Shown here: in pieces, positions 45,038-57,071 of the stretch
Position numbering within the stretch: the first letter of the stretch is position 1
How the letters are laid out: each line of letters begins with the position of its first letter
Assembly: GCA_029844215.1 (NCBI GenBank)
Contig: CM056733.1
Span: forward strand, 65,935,794-65,999,793
Reading direction: 5' to 3'
Length of the DNA stretch: 64,000 nucleotides
Origin: Przewalskia tangutica
Lineage: Eukaryota; Streptophyta; Magnoliopsida; Solanales; Solanaceae
The notes under the pieces: generated by a model
The model's input: only the letters and a program-made list of their open reading frames with translations
Told to the model about the DNA's origin: nothing
Databases searched by the model: none
Position numbers and translations under genes: made by a program

Positions 45038-45151
45038 TAAAAGAATATGTTCTCTGTCTTTTCATTCATTGTTCTGTATAATATATAGTAGTACATGCTT
45101 ATTTATAAAGCTACAAATTAAGCTACAAACTAGGTAACTAATTTGACTAGT

Positions 45152-48100
45152 TTGTAGCTTTTACGACGGTTGTGCCGACTAAAGAAGCAGATCCAGAATT
45201 ATGGGTCATGTTTGATGTCAATGTTCTTCAGTGGATTTATGTCACTATCTCCTTGGATCTTTTACAGACGATTATGAAACCCAATTCCACGGCTATGGCG
45301 GCGTGGGATCGATTGCGAGACATATTCCAAGATAACAGTCATTCTCGAATTGTTATCCTTGAGCAAGAATTCTCCCAGGTGGCTATGGCAAGTTTCCCAA
45401 CGTTTCTTCTTATTGCAAACGCCTCAAGGACTTGGCAGATCAACTCAACAACGTGGGTTCTCCTGTTTCTTAAAGTCGTCTAGTTCTTCAGATGGTTGCA
45501 GGCCTGTCAGAGGCCTTTAGCGGTGTTGCTTCGGTTATTCGTCAGAGTAACCCCCTGCCAGGATTTTATCAAGCTCATTCTATGCTTACTTTGGAGGAAG
45601 CCGGATTGGCTAAGAAAGTGGCGATTGGGGCCAACCTTGTCGTCATGATGACTACTTCCAATTTTTCTCCTTCCAATCCAGTCAACGTGACTCAAAATCA
45701 CAACAACGGGGGTGGTAAGAAGGGCCAGAATCGAAAGAATAATGGCAAGAATTGTGGCGGCAACAACGGAGGCAACCGACAGCAGAAACAACAGTTATGG
45801 AGCCCACAGGCCCCGACAGCGGGAAGTGGGTCCCGACCAAACATCGCCGACGCCGGCCAAGCAGCACCGCGCCCAACTTCTACCTAGGTCGAATTCGTGT
45901 TCGCATCGGTGTATGGGCAGCAACAGTAGTCCAGTATACTTGGGACGCGCCCCTATCAGGCCCACCACGCAGTGGGTCCCACTCAGACCGACATCGAAGC
46001 AGCAATGCACACACTTGGCTTGACTCAACCGGACCCTAATTGGTACATAGACAACGGCGCCACTACCCACATGACATCCGACCAAGGTACTCTCTCGTCT
46101 TATTCTAATTTAAGCACTAATCGTGGTATAACTGTTGGTAATGACAATTCTGTTCCAATTAAGGGTTATGGTGATAAAATTTTATCCCCTCCTCATCCAC
46201 CACTTGTCCTGAAACATACCATTCATGCCCCAAAATCGATTAAAAATTTGGTGTCTGTCCGTAAGTTCACCACTGATAATTGGGTTTCTATTAATTTTGA
46301 TCCGTTTGGGTTTTCTGTGAAGGATTTCAAGACGGGGAGTCATCTCATGAGGTGCAACAGTAGGGGTGATCTTTATCCAACCACTCCAAGTCTCAGTGTC
46401 TCGCGTCAAGCTATGTCATCCATTTTTGCAGTTCTTGTTCCTTCCTTGTGGTATGCTCGTCTAGATTATCCGGGGTCGTCGATTTTATCTTCTTTAGATA
46501 GACATAAGTTTATTTCTTGTAAGGGTACGCGTAGTACTCCACTTTGTCAATACTGTGGTTTGGAAAAGATTATTAAATTACCATTTGTAGCGTCGAATTC
46601 TAATACTTCAATGTCATTTGATATTATTCATAGTGATTTATGGACATCTTCGATTTTCAGTTCTATGGGTCATCGTTATTATATTTTATTCTTAGATGAC
46701 TGTTCTAAATATTTATGGACATTTCCGATTGCGAAAAAATCTCAAGTTTTTTTCCATTTTCATAAAATTTAGAGTCTTCATAAGAACACAATTCGAACGA
46801 AAAATAAAAAACATTCAATGTGATAATGGCAAAGAGTATGACAATGGGGAATTTAGGGAGTTTTGTGCTCAAAATGGGATAAATTTTCGTTTTTCTTGTC
46901 CTCATACGTCTTCACAAAATGGGAAAGCTGAGCGAAAAATTCGTACCATTAATAATATTGTCCGCACTTTATTGGTTAATTCTTCTGTTCCTCCATTATT
47001 TTGGCATCATGCGCTACAAATGGATACTGATCTACTAAATATTCTTCCCTCTAAAGGTTTGACATATTCATCCCCTCTCAAAGTGTTATACACTAAGTCT
47101 CCATCATATTCTCATCTTAGGGTCTTCGGATGCTTATGTTATCCACTGTTTCCATCCACTACAATCAACAAACTTCAGGCACGTTCTACTCCTTGTGTGT
47201 TTTTGAGTTTTCCGTCAAATCACCGTGGTTATAAATACTTTGATTTGTCCTCTAAACGAATCATCATTAGTCGTCATATTCTCTTTGATGAATCCCAAAT
47301 TCCCCTTTCTAAAGTAAAAAAACCCGTGCCTAGTTCTTATGATTTTTTGGATGAGGATATCTCCCCCTATGTTCTACGTTATTTTTCATATTTGTCCGAA
47401 AAAATGCCGTCAGCGCCGCGGCCCTGTACAGAGGCGTCGCGGCGCCAAAACTCCTGCGAGACAACGCTGCGGCCCTGCACCCCTAGCGTTGCGGCGCCTT
47501 CGACGGTAATTCCCGAAAATTCCCAAAATTCACCCAATCCAGCCTAGAGTCTTATTCCAGTCACTCGCAATCAATTGAGTATTTTTAAACTAAAAAGATA
47601 TTTCAATTTGAATACTAATGTTCTGAAATCCCCCTTACCCCGTAATCATGTGTCTTCCTTAAATGACCCTAATTGGAAAATTATCATGACCGATGAATAT
47701 AATGCTCTTATTGATAATAAGACGTGAAGTTGGTACCCCGTCTATCTGGTGTTAATATTATTCCATCTATATGAATTTTTGTTCATAAGGAAAATTCTGA
47801 TGGATCATTTGCAAGGCATAAGGCTAGACTTGTAGGTGATGGTAAGACTCAGCAAGTTGGTGTAGATTGTGGTGAGACATTTAGCCCAGTGGTCAAGCCG
47901 CCTACCATTAGCATAGTGCTCAGCTTGGCTCTTTCAAAATAATGGTCCAATCATCAGCTAGATGTGAAGAATGTTTTCCTACATGGTGATCTTCAGGAGA
48001 CAGTGTATATGTATCAGCCTTTGGGGTTTAGGGATACTAGTTATCCTAATCATGTCTGTCTATTGAAGAAGTTCTTATATGGGCTTAAGCAGTCTCCACA

Positions 48101-49160
48101 GGCTTGATATAAGAGGTTTGCTGACTTTGTTTCGACTATGGGTTTTTCTCACAGCAAGTCTAATAATTTATTATTCATATATCTTCGGGGTTCTTCCATG
48201 GCATACATTCTCTTATATGTTGATGATATTATCTTGACTGCCTCTTCTGATGTCTTGCGAAAGTTCATTTATGATACTGCTCAGTTCTGAGTTTGCCATG
48301 AAGGACTTGGGCTCATTGAGTTACTTTTTCGGTATTACTGTAACTCGTCATGCAAGTGGATTGTTCTTATCACAGGGGAAGTATGCAGCAGAGATCATTG
48401 AGATGGCTGGGATGTCATCCTGTAAGTCTACTTCTACTCCAGTTGATACTAAACTCAAGTTGGGTGTTGCAGCTGGCTCTCCCTATAAGGATATGACCCG
48501 CTATCGTAGTCTTGCAGGCGCCCTTCAGTTTCTGACGTTCACGTGACCTGATATTACTTATGTCGTACAACAAGTGTGTTTGTTTATGCATGATCCCAGA
48601 GTTGAACATATGAATGCACTCAAACACATTCTTAGGTACATTCAGGGAACACTTGAGTATTGTTTGCATTTGTATCCATCGTCGGCGTCTACACTAGTCG
48701 CCTATACAGATGTTGATTGGGGTGGTTGTCCTGACACCAGACGGTCTACGTCTGGCTATTGCATATTTTTAGGTAATAACTTGGTCTCATGATCTGCCAA
48801 GCGTCAATCCACGCTTTCACGTTCAAGTGTAGAGGTCGAGTATAGAGGGATAGCCAATGTGGTTTCCGAGTCATGTTGGTTACGTAATCTACTGTTAGAG
48901 TTCCATTGTCCTATTGACAAGGCTACCTTGGTATATTATGATAATATAAGTGTCATCTACCTTTATGGTAATCTAGTTCAGCACCAGTGTACTAAACACA
49001 TAGAAATGGATATTCACTTTGTTAGAGAGAAGGTAGCCAAAGGACAAGTACGCGTCTGTCATGTCCCTTCAAGATATCAAATTGCAGACATCTTTACAAA
49101 GGGTCTTCCCTCGGTCTTTTTTGAAGATTTTAGAGACAGTCTTAGCGTACGAAAACCATC
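45152..49160 (+). pseudogene. Copia gag-pol, plus strand, truncated at both ends
   Basis: Gag starts inside the protein (KEADPELWVMFDVNVLQWIY) and ends in an Asn/Gly-rich tail without zinc knuckle (about 45690-45885). Protease: WYIDNGATTHM at 46041. Integrase 46430-47550 (HSDLWTSSIF, CDNGKEYDNGEF), with a frameshift near 46770. RT 47750-48550 with HQLDVKNVFLHGDLQE and an intact YVDDI at about 48216. RNase H 48574-49150 (YTDVDWGGCPDTRRSTSGY, YYDNISVIYLY, QIADIFTKGLP). At least six stops. There is no LTR at either end: the left end abuts the truncated LTR of the minus-strand Copia, and the right end runs into a Gypsy-type LTR. Confidence 0.85.
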
Positions 49161-49230
49161 CGTTATATATTTGGTGAATATTAGACTTAGGTTTGTACCT
49201 TAATTAGTAGTGTAATATTGCCATAATTCG

Positions 49231-49584
49231 TGATGTGAGTACAGGATACTCACGCATGTATATATGTATTATTATTCCATGGACCGACCTCCGTGATGCG
49301 AGTACAAGATACTCATGCGTTATATATGTAATATTATTCTATGGACCGACCTCCGTGATGCGAGTACAGGATACTCATGCGTTATATATGTAATATTATT
49401 CCATGGACCGACCTCCGTGATGCGAGTACAGGATACTCGTGCGTTATATATGTATTATTATTCCATGGACCGACCTCCGTGATGCGAGTACATGATACTC
49501 ATGCGTGTATATATATGTATTATGATTCCATGGACCGATCTCCGTGATGCGGGTACGAGATACCCATGCGAGTGTAGATGTATA
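49231..49584 (+). repeat. 62-bp minisatellite
   Basis: Five full copies and one partial copy of a unit containing TGATGCGAGTACAGGATACT, CATGCGTTATATATGTA and CCATGGACCGACCTCCG. The copies are very similar, so the array is young or homogenised. Confidence 0.95.
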
Positions 49585-49671
49585 CATTTTGATTATAGGG
49601 GCAGGCATGCATGATCTTGATATGACACTTATTGTTTTAAAAAGCACAGTTGACTCTCATTTTTATAAAGT

Positions 49672-49790
49672 ACAGTGATACAGTGGTACAGTGGTACAGT
49701 GGTATAGTGGTATAGTGGTACAATGGTACAGTGATACAGTGGTACAGTGATATAGTGATACCGTAGTGCAGTGGTACAGTGATACAAGGT
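49672..49790 (+). repeat. 8-bp tandem repeat
   Basis: About 14 copies of TACAGTGG with variants TATAGTGG and TACAGTGA. Confidence 0.95.
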
Positions 49791-50343
49791 ACATTTGACT
49801 CTTATTTTTATATGGCACGGTTGGACCTGGTATTAGACTTTCATACTTGTCCTTGTCATCCTTTTACCAGTTATGATCTCATTTACTGTACTCTATGTTA
49901 CATACTTGGTACCTTGTTGTACTGACCCCCTTCGGGGGGCTACGTTCATGTCTGCAGATATAGGTACATAGTTTGGTGATCCTCGAGATTAGGATCCTTG
50001 CTCAGCGTTTTGGGATAGCTCCATTGTTCCGGATCTTAATCATTTTGGTACAGGTCTTCCATTATGACTTATGTATATTCAGGGGTACGGCGGGGCCTTG
50101 TCCCGTCATAGGTACTGTATACTCTTAGAGGTCTGTAGTCAGGTGTGGGTTGGACATGTACAGTTGTAGTTCGTTTGGACTATTCTATGTAAAGTGGCGA
50201 CCTTGTAGGCTTGCCTGTTTTATTATACAAGTTTAGTATGTGATTATGAGTTTTCATTAGCTTCCGCTGGTCATATGTGATCTGTGGGTATAAGGGTGCC
50301 CAGGTAGGGCACCAGTCGCGGCCCGTCGGCTCGGGTCGTGACA

Positions 50344-51225
50344 CTTATAATTGATTTATGTTTGAATAGTTTGATCAAAATTGTTTTTGAATGTAGAATT
50401 ACCAAAATAAACATACATATAAATAAAAATATACATATAAATAGATGGAAGTATGTAAATAAAAATTACAAATAGATAATAGAATTTAAAGTGCAATATA
50501 GTACTTAAATATTAGTAGAATATTATTACAATACTAATTTAAAGTGCAAATAGTATTTAAATATTATTACAGTACTAATTTTGCATGTACTCTATAATGT
50601 ATTATTATTATAGAAAAATGAATAATATTATACTTAATAGTTATTTTAAAAAGTACATTGGAATCGGTTTTCAGTTAAAATTGTAGAGCACATTTTGCCG
50701 CATTTCTCGGGACTAACTTCATTTATATTAATAATACATTATAGAAAAATGAATAATATTATACTTAATAGTTATTTTAAAAAGTACCTTAGAATCGGTT
50801 TTCAGTTAAAATTGTAGAGCACATTTTGCCGCATTTAAAATATTAATAATATTCGGAGTATTTGAAAGAAGACAATAGAAAAATGAGAAGGATAATCCAA
50901 ATGAGTTGCACTATTCTCATTCCTAAGTACTAGAAAGGTCCTAAAATTAACAATAGCATACTCAAAATAGAACATGAGTAGTATATTTGATTTTTTTTAG
51001 TAATTATTTCTAGATATTTAAAGAGGGTAATGAAAGTTGTATATTTGAATATTTTTTAGTAATTATTTCTAGATATTTAAAGAGGATAATGAAAGTTGTA
51101 TATTTGAATTTTTTTATTAATTATTTCTAGATATTTAAAGAGAGTAATGAAAGTGGATAGAGTTGTTTATGAAAATTAAAGAGGGTAATAAAGGAAAGGG
51201 TAAAATTCAAATTGAAATTAATGGC
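50344..51225. repeat. AT-rich intergenic DNA with two local duplications
   Basis: A block of about 110 bases (50594-50705) including GAATCGGTTTTCAGTTAAAA recurs at 50726-50838. A unit of about 58 bases with TAATTATTTCTAGATATTTA occurs three times between 50981 and 51153. No genes. Confidence 0.75.
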
Positions 51226-51286
51226 AAAATTGATTCTGCCAGAATCAATTCTGGAGACCAGAATCAATTCTGGCAGAATTGATTTT
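51226..51286. repeat. Long hairpin (inverted repeat, 3-base loop)
   Basis: Arms 51226-51254 and 51258-51286 (29 bases each) pair at 25 of 29 positions around an AGA loop. Each arm is itself built from a CAGAATTGATTCTGG-like palindrome. It may be a MITE end or a structure-forming site. Confidence 0.8.
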
Positions 51287-51589
51287 GGCCAGCCAAACAT
51301 GTCAATTTTCTGATTTTCACGAAAATAGGTACCCAGAATGATTCTGGGTACCCAAAAGCTAATTCAAACATGCACTTAGTGCTGAATCTAACTCGAACAT
51401 TGGGTCGTTTGTCAAATCAGAATTATTATACTAAATTATAGTTAGGATTATGTATCCTATTTATATATGAGTTAGATAGTTTCAGAATTATAGTATAAAA
51501 TTTATCTTGATTTTAATTAATACCTTTAATCAAATACATGATCTCATAATTTATATCTGGAACCTCTGACCAAATGGTCGTTTAAACAT
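51287..51589. other. Intergenic DNA
   Basis: A shorter palindrome GGTACCCAGAATGATTCTGGGTACC lies at 51331-51355, given here as two halves around GAATGATTC. Nothing else was recognised. Confidence 0.5.
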
Positions 51590-52580
51590 ATAAGGAATAA
51601 GTAGCTTATGCGTACTATTTCCTCGTGTTCTATATCGTCACTTTTGTTAACAATAATTGTTTTAAAATACTTGTCATTTAGTTATAATCTTCTAACTATA
51701 GTTAGTTACAATCATCTAATAACTTCCTTCTAACATACCTTAACAAAATATCTAATCATCTAACTATAGTTAGTTATAATCTTCTAACTATAGTTAGTTA
51801 CAATATACCAATGTATTCTATATTTCTACACCCCCCTCAAACTAGGATGTATGAAGATGTTCTTCAATCCTAGTTTGGATATTAAATGATCATGATGCTG
51901 TCGACTCAATGCTTTTGTCAAGATGTCTGTTGGTTGCTCTTTCGAAGAGATAAAATGTGTTGATCACCCATCACGATCTTTCTCTAATAAAATGACAATC
52001 GATATCTATGTGTTTGGTTCTTTCGTGGAATACTGGGTTGCCAGCAATCTGCATTGCAGATTTGCTGTCTGTAAACACACCTACAGGTTGGGATATATCA
52101 ACTCCCAGTTCCTGAAACAAGCCAACCAACCACACCACTTCAGCTACGGCAGAAGCCATGGCCCTATATTTCGCTTCTGCTGAACTTCTCGAAATCGTAT
52201 CTTGTTTCTTTTATTTCCGTGATATAGGGGAAGCACCATACATTGCCAAATATCCAGTGACTGATCTCCTAGTATTGACACATCCTCACCAATCTGCATC
52301 GCAGTACATCTTGAGCTGGGGAATACATTCGGGGGAACTGGACATGAGGATGCCCATCCCTGGTGTCAGTTTGACATATCTAACAAGTCTGAGGCCTGCC
52401 TCCATATGTGAGACCTTTGGTTCTTGCATATACTGGCTGAGTGAATTCACTGCGAATGTGATGTCTGGCCTTGTAGTAGTCAGATACAGTAACCTCCCAA
52501 TCAATCTCATGTACATTCCTGGATCATTCAATAGGTCATCTGAACCAAGTGATGTTTCAGATTTCTCAGCTATGAGTTAG
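51590..52580 (-). pseudogene. Copia fragment: 3' LTR, RNase H and RT end
   Basis: The minus strand reads GMYMRLIGRLLYLTTTRPDI (52520), YCDADWGGCVNTRRSVTGY, SSAEAKYRAMASAVAEVVWL, VFTDSKSAMQIAGNPVFHER and TKHIDIDCHFIRE (51980), i.e. the RT thumb and RNase H of a Copia pol, broken by stops. The PPT GAGGGGGG (51831-51838) and an LTR whose right end is TATTTCTACA at 51830 follow. CTAACTATAGTTAGTTA recurs three times in the LTR (51695-51800). The far LTR end and the rest of the element are missing. Confidence 0.8.
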
Positions 52581-52802
52581 TATTTTTATAGAATAGGAAT
52601 TCCTAGGTAGAATAAGAAGAAGATCTTCCTTGTAACTTGTATATATATGTCTTTCATTAATAAGAATAATCAATGGATTATTTCTTTCATTATATAGTCA
52701 ATCTATTTGCTTACCTGAGCAAAGGAAAAAAAGTAAAAGTGACTTTCTTGTAAGAAGGGAAAAAATGAAAAGCACAATTTGCGTCATATATTACAATGTT
52801 AA

Positions 52803-53228
52803 TGACCTTAGATAGGGGTTATGGAGGTCAAAGATTATGGTAGAAGGGTAGTAGGTAGTCCATCGTAGTCCTACATACGCTTACAAACGGATAGTTGTAT
52901 TGTTATTATTGTAGGCCGCTTAGCCTATCATACTAGTAGGCACAATATTACTTTATAGTCCCATGTTGTTTGATATATGCTGCTATGTGTATTTTGTTTA
53001 TCTTATTTACCTACATTAGTTATTGCTTCTTTTTTCAGAATTCGATAGCATGGCTTAGTCGCTTTGTTTGTATTACTTTGTTTGTGCTTGTGCTTTGTCT
53101 TGAGCCGAAGGTTTCCCGAAAACAACCGCTCTACCTACTAAGGTAGAGACAATGTCTGCGTACACTCTACCTTCCCCAGACCCCACGTTGTGGGATTTTA
53201 GTGAATATGTTATTGTTGTTGTTAGTTG
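52803..53228 (+). mobile_element. RTE LINE 3' end with 16-bp target duplication
   Basis: A 426-bp, 5'-truncated RTE copy begins at GACCTTAGATAGGGG, runs through the 3' UTR and ends with TTGTTGTTAGT after the conserved tail block (CTCTACCTTCCCCAGACCCC). TATATTACAATGTTAA stands at 52787-52802 and again at 53229-53244, a perfect duplication. The same 3' UTR occurs in reverse at 13207-13690. Confidence 0.95.
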
Positions 53229-53244
53229 TATATTACAATGTTAA

Positions 53245-53924
53245 ATGTGAATGACCTAAAAAGATTTCTGTTTAGAGGTAACATAAGGATCTAAATGAGT
53301 TATTCCTAGTGTGTTTTTTTTTTTACGGAATATCAATCATAATTTCAACAAAACTTTTTTTATATTTTCTCCCTTCCAAAATACTTGTCATTTTTCATTT
53401 TTAGAGACTCAAATGTCTTTGGCCAACATTTTAAGGTGTAATTTTTCATCATATTGATATGAGGAAAATTATAACTTTTACGGTAATTTTCATATAGTTT
53501 TTGAATATTTAACTTTTAATTTTAATATATTGATTAATCTAATCTAATTTAGCTTCGAAGATCAATTAAATTAACTCTCGAGCAGTGAAACACGCCAATT
53601 ATTTTGCGTATAGAGGAAGTAGATATTTTGTAATATAACATATAGACATATTATTATTAAAAAAGGGCAAGAAGCCATTTATTTTGCGTATAGAGGAAGT
53701 AGATATTTTGTAATATAATATATACACATATTTTCCGACACTAATCAGGCTTCTTAAAGCTCTCGCACTGACTACTTTATTTCTCGTTATGTAAGTGACA
53801 GAATTTAAGAGTAAATAAGAAGTGAGCGGATTTTTTCTATTGTTACGTGTCTATTGTTTCGGTACATTCCCTCTATCCGTTTCTCTCTATTTTGAGGACG
53901 AACGTTGTATTAATTGTCATCTGA
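53245..53924. other. Intergenic DNA with a 60-bp direct duplication
   Basis: The segment with ATTTTGCGTATAGAGGAAGT is present at about 53601 and 53678, followed in both by AGATATTTTGTAATATAA. No gene was seen. Confidence 0.6.
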
Positions 53925-55490
53925 TGTAACGACCCATCCGGTCATTTTTAGATAAAGACCCTTATTTGTTTGTTTGACCCTTTTCTAGATTCTGTGTGGG
54001 ATTTGTGATGCGCGGAGATGAGTGACACGAATTTCGAGGTCCATTTATATGCATTTATAGAGTTGGATATTTTGACTGACGTAAACTTTTGGCTAAATGG
54101 GTTTGTTTTCAGGTTCTTTTGCTTTTGATAGTTCCGGAGGATCATTTATCACTTAATCGAGTCATTTGTTCTCTTCCCGAGGTAATTGGATGTATTTTGT
54201 GGCCTATTTGTAAAGTTTAGATTTTGATTTCTTCCGGACAATTCTTTAGGAAAGTATGCCTTAACTCGATTAAATGGGAAACCCGGGGGTATGAGTGAGT
54301 CCGTAGAACTGTTTACCTTAGATGAGCATGTCTAGTTTGTGTCCGGGGGTCTCGGGAGTGTTTTGAATGTTGAATAGGAGTTCGGACTGATTATCACATT
54401 ATTGGTATCTTATGTCCGTCATGACATCACCAGTGTCCGCTCTGGTGTGTCTGCCTCGGCGAGAGGTTGGTTCACAGAAATGTATGTTTGGGAGATGATG
54501 GGTTTCTGCCGTAACGAATCATTTATCCGCAGGGGCGAGTCCGCCACTGTGGAGTCATGTTTGTTGTGGCGCTGGGATGAGGTGTCAAGTGACATCGTCC
54601 CAATGAGGGTTTGGTACACCGTAGCGTCCGCTCCAGTATAGTCGACTCCGTCGGGGCGGAAGTACTATATCATGTGTCCTATAAAATCATTAGGGCAGAA
54701 TTCTGAAACTATGTATGCCACTGTAGGTTAAGTGTCGCTCCATCAGAAGATGATTCCTTCAGATTGCAGATTGAATAATTTCTTGTCATGTTCATATCTC
54801 TTACCCCGGCAAAGTATGGGAAAGCTCTGTTGGTCAGGCTAGGTACCAAACTCCACGTACCCGCGTGGTGTTTCATGTTGTCGGTTATGCTACTACTCTC
54901 CCTATATATATATATATATTCAGACTTTACTCATGTTATTATACTCATGTTCATGTTTCAGTTTCATGTTTCTATTATATCATGTCATGTGCCTGCTTAT
55001 TCTTTCAGTTGTTTTATATACTATACAATTCAAATGTATTAAAGTCCCTTTACATGGGGCCTGAACTTCACGGTGCAGGAGCTGAGTTTCAGGGAAATGG
55101 ATCTGCTTAATAGGAGTGTTTCAGTACCAGTTATTTGGTGATCCCCACTTCATTTGGAGTGTTCGTGTAGTACTTTATAAATATATTTTATTAGCTGAGG
55201 TATGTCAGGGCCTTCTCCTAGTAAACAGTTTTACGAACTCATGTTGTTAGAGGTTTATAGACTAGTCCAGTATCATGTCAATCATGTTAGTAGTGATTTT
55301 CAGACTTATTATATCTTTGCAATATATTTTCAGACTATAAACTCGATATTTTGATTTACATGTTTTCATTATCATATTTAGTGTATGTTTTGATGTCTAT
55401 ATTGGCAAGCAAGCCATGTGGTTCACTCGGTCACATATAGCTAGGCATCGAGTGTTATATTCCGCCCAAGTCGTGGTTCGGAGAGTGACA
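53925..55490 (+). mobile_element. Gypsy-type 5' LTR
   Basis: It begins TGTAACGACCCATCCGG and ends GTTCGGAGAGTGACA, then AAGCT and a primer-binding site. The TG...CA termini and downstream site mark a 5' LTR of 1,566 bp. The open frames inside (e.g. 54402-54641) show no protein family. Confidence 0.75.
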
Positions 55491-55495
55491 AAGCT

Positions 55496-55507
55496 TGGTA
55501 TTAGAGT
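55496..55507 (+). promoter_or_regulatory. Primer-binding site of the Gypsy element
   Basis: TGGTATTAGAGT matches TGGTATCAGAGC at 10 of 12 positions, six bases after the LTR. Confidence 0.75.
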
Positions 55508-55820
55508 TCTAGGTTCATGTGTCTTAGGAATTCTATGAAACTATGTCCAGTGGAGTCATATATATGTGAGGGCCTCACACATATAAATAGTTGACCACCA
55601 AGATGTCTAGGATTGTCTCATTTCTTTGTACTATAAATCGTGTAGTTAGAGTTATACCTTCAGGATATCCTTCTAACTCGTGCGTATTATGTATTTCATA
55701 AAAATACATGCGAAAAGGAAATCGACTACAAGCAAGAGAGCTGTTGCTGGTGTTGCTTGTAAGGAAAATGCACACTCAGGGAGCCAATTCGAGTATAGCA
55801 CCTCCACCTGATACCAAATT
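55508..55820 (+). other. Gypsy leader remnant
   Basis: The leader after the primer-binding site carries TGTCCAGTGGAGTCATAT-type words seen in Tekay-like elements. It gives way to Copia coding sequence at about 55820, so the rest of the Gypsy element has been deleted or replaced. Confidence 0.5.
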
Positions 55821-56704
55821 TTCCAGGACTGACTTAGGGAAGTTGAGTTATTTTTTGGAAATATCAGTGACTAGATCTGCAGATTTTATGTTCTTGTGTC
55901 AGCGCAAGTATGCAGAGGAGATAGTATACACAACTAAAATGGCAAACTTTAAGATAATGCCCACTCTGATTGACTCTAAATCAAAGCTTAGTGTTGTTGA
56001 TGGTAATCATGTGTCCGATCCCACACTTTACAGGAGTCTTGCAGGTGCACTACAATATCTCACGTTTACCAGGCCTGATATTGCTTATATTGTTCAGCAG
56101 ATATGCTTATTTATGCATGCCCCCAGGGAGCCTCATTTTATTGCCCTTAAGCGTGTCATTTGATATATTAAGGGCACGCTTGATTATGGATTGCACATAT
56201 ACCCCCTCAGCACCAACCAGATTGTTGTCTTACACGGATGAGATTGGGCAGGTTATCCAGACACGCGATGCTCCACCTCTGACTACTGTGTATTCTTAGG
56301 GGATAATCTCATTTCTTGGTCTGCCAAGAGGCAGGACACCCTCTTCCATTCGAGTGCAGAAGCAGAGTACAGAGGCGTTACTAATGTTGTTGTTGAGATA
56401 TGTTGGCTTCGAAACCTTCTTTTGGAGCTACAATGTCCCTTGCGTAAGGCGTCTTTGGTTTATTATGATAACATATCCTTCATATATTTATCTCACAATC
56501 CGGTTCAACATCAGCGAACCAAACACATTGAGATGAATATACACTTTGTTCGTGAGAAAGTTGCTCTTGGTCATGTTAAGGTGTTACATGTGTCTTCTTC
56601 ATATCAGTATGCGGATATATTCACGAAAGGTCTTCCTAGACAGCTCTTCCTCAACTTCAAATTCAGTCTTAGCGTCTAGCATCCTCCCGCTCCGACTGAG
56701 GGGG
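55821..56704 (+). pseudogene. Copia RT/RNase H fragment
   Basis: LGKLSYFLEISVTRS and SLAGALQYLTFTRPDIAY (RT end and thumb), then RNase H: YPDTRCSTSDYCVFLGDN, SSAEAEYRGVTNVVVE, YYDNISFIYLSHNPVQHQR and QYADIFTKGLPRQLF. Stops at about 56161 and a frameshift near 56240 break it. A G-rich polypurine tract (CTGAGGGGG, 56696-56704) precedes the LTR. It is related to, but distinct from, the 45152-49160 element. Confidence 0.85.
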
Positions 56705-56885
56705 TGTATTAACGTGTACATACTCATTACCATAATTAGAATATATTTCATATAATGTGTAATATTTAGTGATGTATAATTATTGTAGATATAGTATCCT
56801 TATTGTATTAGGGCTCCACATTGTACACTATATATATTTTTATTAATGAGAAAAACTCTCTAAAGGAGATTAATACAATCTTACA
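56705..56885 (+). repeat. 3' LTR of the Copia fragment
   Basis: 181 bp, TGTATTAACG...ATCTTACA. A TATA-like ACTATATATATTTTT lies at 56827. It ends about 190 bp before the BURP-like start codon. Confidence 0.65.
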
Positions 56886-56983
56886 ATTACGACAAATAAT
56901 TTGAGATGGGGAGAGTATTTTGAGACATATATTTTTAGTAAGGAAGGAAAGTATTTTTGGACGAAGGGAGTAGTATTCTATGC

Positions 56984-56995
56984 CTATAAATATAG
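56984..56995 (+). promoter_or_regulatory. TATA box of the BURP-like gene
   Basis: CTATAAATATAG lies 77 bases before the ATG at 57072. The transcript would start near 57020, leaving a leader of about 50 bases. Confidence 0.55.
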
Positions 56996-57071
56996 GATTG
57001 CTTCCGTTCTTGTTCATTCAAGCTTTTGCTTTCAGTCTTTTATCTATTATAGCAACCACAATAAAAGTTCA

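Larger units (their letters stand above)
37805..45151 (-). mobile_element. Copia retrotransposon, minus strand, with Gypsy solo LTR inside
   Basis: 3' LTR 37805-37985, pol pieces 38077-39732 and 42270-43824, gag 43832-44925, a partial primer-binding site at 45026-45037 and a truncated 5' LTR 45038-45151. Both LTRs share GAATATGTTC, ATTCATT and a TAATATATAGTAGTACATGC block. Removing the 2.5-kb solo LTR at 39733-42269 makes the element continuous. The 5' LTR ends abruptly where a plus-strand Copia begins. Confidence 0.8.
49205..50343 (+). mobile_element. Gypsy-type LTR, 5'-truncated
   Basis: The last 550 bases match the 39733-42269 solo LTR in order, ending GGCTCGGGTCGTGACA at 50343. The left part consists of two tandem arrays. 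The canonical TG start is missing. Confidence 0.65.

Noticed and set aside
49231..49584. 62-bp repeats considered as a CRISPR or centromeric satellite
   Set aside because: Units are head to tail without spacers and too few for a satellite; they lie within an LTR.
54402..54641. Plus-strand frame of 79 residues with Trp and Cys residues
   Set aside because: It falls within a Gypsy LTR that has defined ends and a primer-binding site.
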